DNA from: Platycnemis pennipes
Taxonomy: Eukaryota > Arthropoda > Insecta > Odonata > Platycnemididae
DNA: 64,000 nt
Direction: 5' to 3'
Assembly (NCBI GenBank): GCA_933228895.1
Contig: OW121853.1
Coordinates: 75,128,645 to 75,192,644, forward strand
Shown: positions 63,201 to 64,000 of the stretch, in pieces
Layout of the letters: each line of letters starts with the position of its first letter
How positions within the stretch are numbered: position 1 is the stretch's first letter
Made by a program: the position numbers and the translations under genes
Notes under the pieces: model-generated
Seen by the model: the letters and a program-made list of their open reading frames with translations, nothing else
The model's database searches: none
What the model was told of the DNA's origin: nothing

Positions 63201-63882
63201 CACTTTTGGAGTTTTCAGAATTATTTTCTCACTCTACTGACTATTTGTAGCCCATATACTCTTGTACAGGGTTTATAGGAACCTGGAAATCCTGGAAAAG
63301 TCAGGGAAAATGAAAACGGTCATGGAAATCCTGGAAAAGTCAGGGAATTTGACGTGTGGTCAGGGAAAAATCACAAAATGTTTAAATTTATCAACTGAAA
63401 ATGCCAAGAGATCAAAAACTGCACATAGGAGTGGAGGAGGAGGGTGAAGGAGGGGACGGCTGGCCTCAGGCTGGCTTCGCTGTGGAGGCAGCCCAGGGGG
63501 CCTATTCTGGTTCTTTCTGGCTATAGCCTGCATGATTTGGTGAATAGATTGGCGAAGGTGTGCGCATTCATATTTTCATTTTCATTCGCTAGCGATTTCA
63601 CCAGGAATGCTTCGCTTTGTCCCTCTGGTGAGGAAAAAGTTATTCTCAGTCACTTAGTCAAATTTGTAGAATGTGTGGGGTACTGAGACCATGCTATGTA
63701 GTATATTTATATTATAAAATCTATGATAATGTTGCACACAAATTGTCACTAAAAAGTAAATAAATAGGTATAATTGTTCTCTGATGATTTTCCAATTTCT
63801 TTTTCAGTTACGTAATGGTATGGTTAACCAAGAGAAAGGCGATATATTCGGACTGGATGTTCTTATGCATCATGATGACATG
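20841..63882 (+). CDS. Voltage-gated calcium channel alpha-2/delta subunit, partial gene (12 exons)
   Basis: Exons: 20841-21273, 22745-22876, 27732-27991, 28361-28477, 31443-31818, 33152-33300, 35611-35751, 37884-37985, 40643-40726, 41516-41590, 52468-52572, 63808-63882. Together they give 2049 nt, exactly 683 codons, with no stop. All visible borders are AG/GT and all phases agree. Domains in order are VWA_N ([10 protein letters not shown], then [10 protein letters not shown]), VWA with MIDAS (VDTTGSM, later LVTDN) and the Cache/VGCC-alpha2 region ([36 protein letters not shown]). The family are extracellular, membrane-anchored proteins that bind and traffic the pore-forming Cav alpha-1 subunit and shape presynaptic calcium currents. 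Members are normally about 1100-1250 residues, so roughly half is here. The signal peptide exon(s) and the C-terminal half with the delta peptide are not visible. The motif run excludes an unrelated VWA protein, but I cannot say which insect paralogue this is. Confidence 0.93.
21274..22744 (+). other. alpha-2/delta intron with an inverted pair of tRNA-like SINE fragments
   Basis: 22229-22320 (+) has TGGTAGCTTAACTGGTCAAAG and AGTCCTAGTTCCAGTC, A-box and B-box-like. 21988-22082 (-) carries a similar head (TAGGTAGCTTAACTGATTAA). They form a second SINE family, different from the one at 11-19 kb. Nothing else recognised. Confidence 0.55.
22745..22876 (+). CDS. alpha-2/delta exon b: VWA_N
   Basis: Acceptor TTCACAG, donor GTGAGT, phase 1 at both ends. 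Encodes [16 protein letters not shown] and [18 protein letters not shown]. The WQYFGSA.G..R..P block just before the VWA domain is a family hallmark. Confidence 0.92.
23862..27245 (-). mobile_element. RTE-like LINE, apparently full length
   Basis: Flanked by a 10-bp direct repeat ATTTCAATAT (23852-23861 and 27246-27255). The 3' end is a (TTA/TAA)n simple repeat at 23862-23873. An approximately 310-bp 5' UTR (26935-27245) precedes an uninterrupted 999-codon ORF. It lies in intron 2 of the alpha-2/delta gene, antisense to it. An unbroken ORF, sharp TSD and intact tail indicate a recent insertion. Confidence 0.9.
23935..26934 (-). CDS. RTE-like endonuclease-reverse transcriptase, 999 aa
   Basis: Makes the enzyme that nicks target DNA and reverse-transcribes the element RNA onto it (target-primed reverse transcription). 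An N-terminal low-complexity Ala stretch (about 48-57) precedes an apurinic-like endonuclease at about 67-305: GTWNVRTM, catalytic Glu in LSEVRW (about 103), MGDWNAVVG (about 205), YQLDYIMI (about 271) and SDHNLVV (about 299). The reverse transcriptase lies at about 535-830, with [29 protein letters not shown] (about 664), [20 protein letters not shown] (about 722) and the catalytic FADD (about 765). The C-terminal block LYGAETWAL...[11 protein letters not shown] is shared with the dead fragments elsewhere in the window. Start ATG at 26934 is in frame and upstream of the endonuclease. All catalytic motifs are present, so it may be active. The RTE assignment rests on overall layout; a neighbouring clade is possible. 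Confidence 0.93.
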   Translation of the reverse strand: MDLNNRELNPGNYGARNQISGTGVVPGSRVSKDSAVVISRNPCTKRMTAAAATAAAAKNKPEKRAAMLRIGTWNVRTMLRAGKLENIKREMERGKIDLLGLSEVRWRDQGDFWSEKYRVIYSGGEESQRGVAVVLNATLGKRVLNVEQLSDRILAIEIKAKPENVVVVQVYMPTGGHREEEVDEVYDQLEEVMGKVKGRKNLIVMGDWNAVVGEGRDGSEVGEYGLGVRNDRGEKAVEFCRRNNLVITNTWYKHHPRRRYTWKMPGDTGRYQLDYIMIRQRFRNSVKNSHSFPGADADSDHNLVVMKCEMRLKRLKVGRKIKRWDVGALIGGKRREYQEIVDRCMREEEGRGTIDERWEMIKTGIKEAAEKTIGTVDTRRIKKPWVTVEMMERIDERRKWKNVNTELGKRRYKEINNRLRRDTKRAREKWWSRQCEELERLQREGEIGSLYSKVRMLSGNKKGKTVPCIKDRKGNLAMEPEEIQRRWREYVEELYDSENRPSNLDIEEEKDVDQDDVGPGILDSEIEKALREMKAGKAVGVDSIPAELLKNLGKGGRDRFYELVRKIYEEGAWPEDFVKTVLIPIPKKRVTKECEDYRTISLISHAAKVVLRIINRRMEKRANEFLGEDQFGFRKGRATRDAIAVMRILVERNLEYNQDVFACFVDFEKAFDRVRWDKLMEILRKIGVDWRDRRLIRNLYMAQKAQVRVADGESDWATIGRGVRQGCPLSPVLFNIYSEEMVRMAWDELEAGVKVGGKLIKSVRFADDQALVCQSARGLQKMLDALQGQCERYGMKINQKKTKVMRFSRTKRASITIKVGGQKLEQVEQFTYLGSVLEEKGYSSIEVRRRIALAKEAFTRRRELMTGALSREVKKRLVKSLIWSVALYGAETWALRKEDENRLRAFEMWVWRRMEKIKWVERKTNDEVLELVGEERNLIDEIRRRQKVWMEKVIKGDGVLKEVIEGRVLGKRGRGRKRTGSLDGMIGGRRYEGLKRDIV
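27732..27991 (+). CDS. alpha-2/delta exon c: VWA domain with MIDAS
   Basis: Acceptor TTTCCAG, donor GTATGT, ends in phase 0. Encodes the [16 protein letters not shown] block, then [14 protein letters not shown] (the metal-ion-dependent adhesion site), then [10 protein letters not shown]. The MIDAS DxSxS triplet reads D-T-T-G-S, with Thr for the first Ser, a conservative change. The MIDAS is needed in known alpha-2/delta proteins for trafficking of Cav alpha-1. Confidence 0.95.
28361..28477 (+). CDS. alpha-2/delta exon d: VWA domain
   Basis: Acceptor TATCTTTCAG, donor GTAAGC, 39 codons, phase 0 on both sides. Encodes [17 protein letters not shown] and [18 protein letters not shown], the amphipathic helices of the VWA fold, with one NFT sequon. 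Confidence 0.92.
28863..29310 (+). mobile_element. 5'-truncated Penelope-like element
   Basis: Bounded by a 12-bp direct repeat TTATTCAAAATT (28851-28862 and 29311-29322). 28890-29085 codes without stop for the last part of a PLE polyprotein: [55 protein letters not shown]. This is the GIY-YIG endonuclease end (H..SGH.....TKI...V.N...R..REA.EI...N.NRD.GL..S..W.P). A hammerhead-like sequence lies in the 3' UTR. Intron 4, sense to the host gene. Confidence 0.85.
29195..29228 (+). ncRNA. Degenerate hammerhead-ribozyme-like motif
   Basis: GTGACC (29195-29200) can pair with GGTCAC (29223-29228) as stem I. Between them lie CACGAAACGTC, the 3' half of a hammerhead core with cleavage triplet GTC. 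The CTGATGA half is replaced by AGCAACGG, so it is probably inactive. Confidence 0.4.
29323..30175. other. alpha-2/delta intron 4, no feature seen
   Basis: AT-rich intronic sequence without family signatures. Confidence 0.5.
30176..30780 (-). repeat. RTE-like LINE 3' fragment
   Basis: On the - strand it codes [73 protein letters not shown], then a frame break and [14 protein letters not shown] remains. The 3' end is GCTGCGTCAAACCAATCCTA with a (GAT)n tail at 30176-30197. It is the best-preserved copy of the dispersed family represented at 591, 10372, 11015, 11985, 16035 and 38260, and differs in its 3' tail from the intact element in intron 2. Confidence 0.85.
31443..31818 (+). CDS. alpha-2/delta exon e: end of VWA
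   Basis: Acceptor TTTGTAG, donor GTGAGA, ends in phase 1. Encodes [13 protein letters not shown] (third MIDAS Asp region), then an approximately 60-residue insert rich in Ser/Glu/Asp with NFS, NVT and NDS sequons, then [14 protein letters not shown] and FTCENR. The PVR...LIGKE..D/NIKE....C.NR pattern matches the family. The insert in the middle is long and may be lineage-specific. Confidence 0.9.
32123..32386 (+). mobile_element. Short Penelope-like terminal insertion with hammerhead motif
   Basis: 264 bp bounded by a 12-bp direct repeat TGATTAATCACT (32111-32122 and 32387-32398). Ends are imperfectly inverted: AAAAAACACAAGG...GCACTTATTCC and GGAATAAGTGC...CTTGTGTTTTTT. It carries a hammerhead-like motif and no ORF. 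It lies in intron 5. Confidence 0.75.
32304..32341 (+). ncRNA. Hammerhead-ribozyme-like motif
   Basis: Stem I GTAC/GTAC (32304-32307 with 32338-32341), core CTGATGA (32308-32314) and GAAAC (32328-32332), a 2-bp stem III AC/GT with GC loop, and cleavage triplet GTA at 32335-32337. This is the minimal type-I layout known from Penelope-like elements. Stem II (TGGCTTAACGGCT) pairs poorly, suggesting a point-mutated copy. Confidence 0.6.
32399..33151. other. alpha-2/delta intron 5, no further feature
   Basis: AT-rich. A frame at 32892-33128 has no family signature and no splice compatibility with the flanking exons. Confidence 0.5.
33152..33300 (+). CDS. alpha-2/delta exon f
   Basis: Acceptor TTCTTCCTAG, donor GTGAGT, phase 1 in and phase 0 out. 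Encodes [20 protein letters not shown] and [12 protein letters not shown]. Both blocks are strongly conserved between the VWA and Cache domains of alpha-2/delta proteins. Confidence 0.93.
33301..35610. other. alpha-2/delta intron 6, no feature seen
   Basis: AT-rich intronic sequence. Polypyrimidine stretches occur, and none of the open frames has a recognisable motif. Confidence 0.5.
35611..35751 (+). CDS. alpha-2/delta exon g
   Basis: Acceptor CTGCTTGCAG, donor GTATTT, 47 codons, phase 0. Begins [11 protein letters not shown], as expected after the [10 protein letters not shown] block. The rest is basic and acidic low-complexity sequence ending in KKRRK, unusual for an extracellular segment and probably an insect-specific linker. 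Confidence 0.85.
35752..37883. other. alpha-2/delta intron 7, no feature seen
   Basis: AT-rich intronic sequence with no repeat that I could link to others in the window. Confidence 0.5.
37884..37985 (+). CDS. alpha-2/delta exon h: start of Cache region
   Basis: Acceptor ATATTTAAG, donor GTGAGT, 34 codons, phase 0. Encodes [15 protein letters not shown], the conserved [10 protein letters not shown] block of the Cache/VGCC-alpha2 domain. Confidence 0.93.
38260..38600 (-). repeat. Degenerate RTE-like LINE fragment
   Basis: TTGCTCCATGTTTCTCATATGAG, CATTCACTTTTCCCTTGATGAC, CCCACTCTTCTTAGGACC and TAATACCACGCTTTAAATGC parallel the 30300-30540 copy in the same - orientation. Confidence 0.65.
38800..40132. 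mobile_element. 1.33-kb fold-back element
   Basis: The outer arms 38800-38988 and 39945-40132 are near-perfect inverted repeats (ATATATCAGCAAATCCATGA outermost; GAGCAGCACACCCTCCCAAG and AGAAAAACGCACTG.TAGAAT inside). Inner segments are also inverted: 39310-39440 pairs with about 39780-39915 (GAAAAGACTTGTACAAGTAC in both senses). Almost the whole element can fold on itself. No transposase. No TSD could be fixed. It lies in intron 8. Confidence 0.85.
40643..40726 (+). CDS. alpha-2/delta exon i: Cache region
   Basis: Acceptor TGTCACTAG, donor GTAATT, 28 codons, phase 0. Encodes [19 protein letters not shown], matching the family consensus GV.GTDVPI. Confidence 0.94.
41516..41590 (+). CDS. alpha-2/delta exon j: Cache region
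   Basis: Acceptor ATTTGTAG, donor GTAAGT, 25 codons, phase 0. Encodes [14 protein letters not shown] then [10 protein letters not shown]. The family consensus LGVNGYAF.....G....HPDLRP is clear. The intron that follows is 10.9 kb and holds the hAT element. Confidence 0.95.
42012..44060. mobile_element. Non-autonomous DNA element with tandem repeats
   Basis: Ends CAAGGAGAACATCAAGGTCA (left) and the complement of CAGGGAGAACACTGAGGTCA (right) are inverted repeats that continue into GAAGAYGTCTTT. hAT-like by the CA(G)GG start, but no 8-bp TSD is visible. Next to the left end lie about four tandem units of about 115 bp. The right part holds a direct repeat (43467-43590 and 43808-43935, GACCACTTAAAAACCAATCC) with an inverted relative at about 43630-43680. 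No coding capacity. Intron 10. Confidence 0.7.
42030..42500 (+). repeat. Tandem repeat, about 115-116 bp unit, about 4 copies
   Basis: The landmark CCCAGGTCAATAATACCTAT recurs at 42081 and 42197 and, mutated, at 42312, with GACCTCTTCTGGTTGGTCAA in each unit. The last unit is more diverged. Similarity falls from left to right. Confidence 0.85.
45485..46030 (-). mobile_element. CR1/jockey-like LINE 3' fragment inside hAT
   Basis: On the - strand: [68 protein letters not shown], then a 3' UTR ending CCCCCTGCCACACACC...GGTATTATGTAGATGTA. This copy shows that the orphan tails at 667, 9430 and 49728 are 3' ends of this family. It matches the 14990-15900 fragment at its C-terminal part. Confidence 0.8.
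46412..48953 (-). CDS. hAT-family transposase, six exons, 659 aa
   Basis: Exons on the - strand: 48953-48941, 48817-48606, 48519-48294, 48132-47954, 47872-47650, 47538-46412. The total is 1980 nt including the stop. All introns are GT-AG and all phases match, with no internal stop. A BED zinc finger is formed by C50xxC53 and H73x4H78, split by intron 2. The RNase-H-like core carries catalytic Asp about 194 ([12 protein letters not shown]), Asp about 261 ([11 protein letters not shown]) and Glu about 622 (SGPVERLFS). Also present are the hAT CxxH block ([10 protein letters not shown]), [10 protein letters not shown], and a C-terminal dimerisation block ending [18 protein letters not shown]. 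Transposases of this family excise and reinsert the element. The start ATG lies in a 13-nt first exon, so its position is inferred from the splice fit. All catalytic residues are kept. Confidence 0.88.
49086..50328. mobile_element. Harbinger-like non-autonomous element A
   Basis: Terminal inverted repeats GGGCCTAATTCTGTAAAGTC and the complement of GACTTTACAGAATAGGCCCC. Flanked by CTG on both sides (49083-49085, 50329-50331). The right end has one extra C. The interior has no transposase. A CpG-rich stretch with an open frame (49156-49395) is unassigned. A 38-bp LINE tail sits at 49728-49765. Confidence 0.75.
49721..49772 (+). mobile_element. 38-bp LINE tail with TSD
   Basis: 49728-49765 is the last part of the CR1/jockey-like LINE 3' end (CCCCTGTGTGGTGGCTTGCA...ATGTAGATGTA), flanked by GACGTCC at 49721-49727 and 49766-49772. 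It is an extreme case of 5' truncation. Confidence 0.75.
50351..52364. mobile_element. Harbinger-like non-autonomous element B
   Basis: Ends GGGGCCGATTGTGTAACT and the complement of AGTTATACAATCGGCCCC. Flanked by CTG (50348-50350 and 52365-52367). Subterminal palindromes such as TTTACGTTCGAACGTAAA lie near the right end. About 2.0 kb, AT-rich, no transposase. Only 22 bp separate it from element A. Confidence 0.75.
52468..52572 (+). CDS. alpha-2/delta exon k
   Basis: Acceptor TCCATTTCAG, donor GTAAGA, 35 codons, phase 0. Encodes [20 protein letters not shown] and [11 protein letters not shown], which follow HPDLRPV in the family (NSVD.TE.E......PR). It begins only 92 bp after the hAT target-site duplication, so the transposons in intron 10 stop just short of it. 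Confidence 0.94.
52573..53765. other. alpha-2/delta intron 11, left part, no feature seen
   Basis: Unique-looking intronic sequence up to the copia TSD. Confidence 0.45.
53766..54002 (-). repeat. copia 3' LTR
   Basis: 237 bp, ends TGTTGAAATG...AATTCAACA on the + strand. A purine tract AAGGGGTGG (complement of 54003-54011) next to it is the likely polypurine tract. Confidence 0.93.
54026..54326 (-). pseudogene. copia reverse transcriptase, middle fragment, truncated
   Basis: Encodes [40 protein letters not shown] and LYVDDIFIF, the core palm motifs with the catalytic YVDD box, then stops a few codons later. The rest of RT and all of RNase H, normally about 350-400 residues more, are missing. 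The deletion joins the YVDD region to the polypurine tract. Confidence 0.9.
54619..55091 (-). pseudogene. piggyBac transposase remnant (N-terminal part)
   Basis: On the - strand: [18 protein letters not shown], a frameshift or stop, then [37 protein letters not shown], a frame change, then [12 protein letters not shown] and [26 protein letters not shown]. The acidic leader plus F...SG...P...FY.FF...L....EETYR is the N-terminal signature of piggyBac transposases. The catalytic DDD domain and Cys-rich tail are absent, so the element cannot move by itself. Confidence 0.75.
56200..56320. repeat. Subterminal palindromic repeats of the piggyBac-like element
   Basis: The palindrome CGTCGG(C/T)CATG(A/G)CCGACG followed by (T/C)TCGG occurs three times, near 56207, 56250 and 56295. 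Its position just inside one terminus suggests transposase binding sites. Confidence 0.65.
56332..57753 (-). pseudogene. copia integrase and start of reverse transcriptase
   Basis: On the - strand: HSDVCGPF and [11 protein letters not shown] (first catalytic Asp), [10 protein letters not shown] (second Asp), [20 protein letters not shown] (catalytic Glu), [16 protein letters not shown], then an acidic Pro/Glu linker and RT start [36 protein letters not shown]. The frame is open throughout and ends only where the piggyBac-like element begins, so the break is by insertion and not decay. Confidence 0.9.
57757..60028. mobile_element. Harbinger-like non-autonomous element C, 2,272 bp
   Basis: Perfect 18-bp terminal inverted repeats GGCCCGTATTCATAGTCG, flanked by CTA (57754-57756, 60029-60031). 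It is inserted in the copia integrase region. The interior is AT-rich with no transposase. A second GTATTCATAGTC occurs inside at about 57823. The 3-bp TSD and GG-start ends point to the PIF/Harbinger superfamily. Confidence 0.8.
60032..61457 (-). pseudogene. copia gag, protease and gag-pre-integrase region
   Basis: Start ATG at 61457 ([17 protein letters not shown]). It is followed by a copia-type gag with W.L...Y.DRGL, zinc knuckle [14 protein letters not shown] (CX2CX4HX4C), protease [13 protein letters not shown], gag-pre-integrase [13 protein letters not shown] and [15 protein letters not shown] (HHCC zinc finger of integrase). Open until the Harbinger-like element interrupts it. The earlier frame to 61580 has no in-frame reason to be used. 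Products would form the capsid and process the polyprotein. Confidence 0.9.
61605..61618 (-). promoter_or_regulatory. copia primer-binding site (initiator tRNA-Met anticodon region)
   Basis: Directly next to the 5' LTR, the - strand reads GGTTATGGGCCCAG, complementary to the anticodon stem-loop of initiator tRNA-Met. This internal, half-tRNA priming site is characteristic of copia elements. Confidence 0.88.
61619..61855 (-). repeat. copia 5' LTR
   Basis: 237 bp, same ends as the other LTR. As the upstream LTR it should hold the element promoter. No TATA box is claimed. Confidence 0.93.
62129..62639. mobile_element. MITE-like element with subterminal GGTAATTT repeats
   Basis: Ends TAGAGATGGGCAA and the complement of TTACACATCTCTA are short inverted repeats. 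Both ends carry many copies of AAATTACC/GGTAATTT. The flanking 8-bp sequences match poorly, so borders are approximate. Non-coding, 511 bp. Confidence 0.55.
62640..63807. other. alpha-2/delta intron 11, right part, with a widespread simple-repeat motif
   Basis: 63285-63370 repeats GGAAATCCTGGAAAAGTCAG twice, with related CAGGGAA words, a motif that recurs in many animal genomes. A C/T-rich stretch at 62840-62940 is not coding as far as I can see. Confidence 0.5.
63808..63882 (+). CDS. alpha-2/delta exon l
   Basis: Acceptor CTTTTTCAG, donor GTAATT, 25 codons, phase 0. Encodes [15 protein letters not shown] and [10 protein letters not shown]. The LR..M.......D......H.D.M pattern continues the family in register after exon k. 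The gene runs on past the window. Confidence 0.88.
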
Positions 63883-64000
63883 GTAATTTAATAATCTTCA
63901 TTATTCATTCATTCCATGGCTTGTAAATGAGAGCATCATGTGTTTATTTTAATTTCCTTTGGTATTGTTTATGTAATTGGATTTTAGACATCTTAAAACT

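Noticed and set aside
1..64000. CRISPR arrays, bacterial operons, plasmid or phage features
   Set aside because: Spliced exons, LINEs, LTR elements and DNA transposons show nuclear animal DNA. No regularly spaced identical repeats with unique spacers were seen. The 115-bp tandem array has no spacers.

Overview
The window is a piece of a large, AT-rich, repeat-dense arthropod genome. An insect is most likely: the coding gene has an arthropod-like alpha-2/delta architecture with short exons and long introns, and the repeat set (RTE-like and CR1/jockey-like LINEs, Penelope-like elements, copia, hAT, piggyBac, Harbinger-like elements and tRNA-derived SINEs) is typical of insects. The species cannot be named from the sequence alone.

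One host gene is clear. On the + strand, 12 consecutive exons between 20841 and 63882 encode 683 codons of a voltage-gated calcium channel alpha-2/delta subunit. They run from the end of the N-terminal region through the VWA_N segment, the VWA domain with its MIDAS and the Cache-like region. Every splice junction I checked has GT/AG borders and keeps phase. The 5' exons with the signal peptide and the 3' exons lie outside the window or were not recognised. The introns total about 41 kb and are mostly transposon.

Layout. 1-20.2 kb has no recognisable host gene. It holds tRNA-derived SINEs, dispersed 3' fragments of an RTE-like LINE, three copies of an approximately 0.5-kb repeat family, a fold-back Penelope-like insertion, a hAT-type MITE inside a LINE tail, a MITE with long inverted arms, and a CR1/jockey-like LINE fragment. 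20.2-20.8 kb is another LINE fragment, directly before the first visible exon. Intron 2 carries a 3.4-kb RTE-like LINE with an intact 999-codon ORF and a 10-bp target-site duplication (TSD). Intron 4 has a Penelope-like fragment (12-bp TSD) and an RTE-like fragment. Intron 5 has a 264-bp insertion with a hammerhead-ribozyme-like motif and a 12-bp TSD. Intron 8 has a 1.33-kb fold-back element. Intron 10 has a 2-kb element with tandem 115-bp repeats and a hAT transposon whose six transposase exons splice in frame to 659 codons. The hAT right end is invaded by two Harbinger-like elements, and its 8-bp TSD is now 7.2 kb apart. Intron 11 holds an 8.1-kb Ty1/copia element with nearly identical LTRs and a 5-bp TSD, itself split by a 2,000-bp piggyBac-like element and a 2,272-bp Harbinger-like element.

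The nested insertions give a relative chronology: copia before piggyBac and before the Harbinger-like element; hAT before the two CTG-flanked elements; RTE fragment before LINE tail; LINE tail before hAT MITE. The large autonomous-type elements in the introns are all antisense to the host gene, while the two Penelope-like insertions in introns are in sense. No prokaryotic features, CRISPR arrays or rRNA genes were seen.
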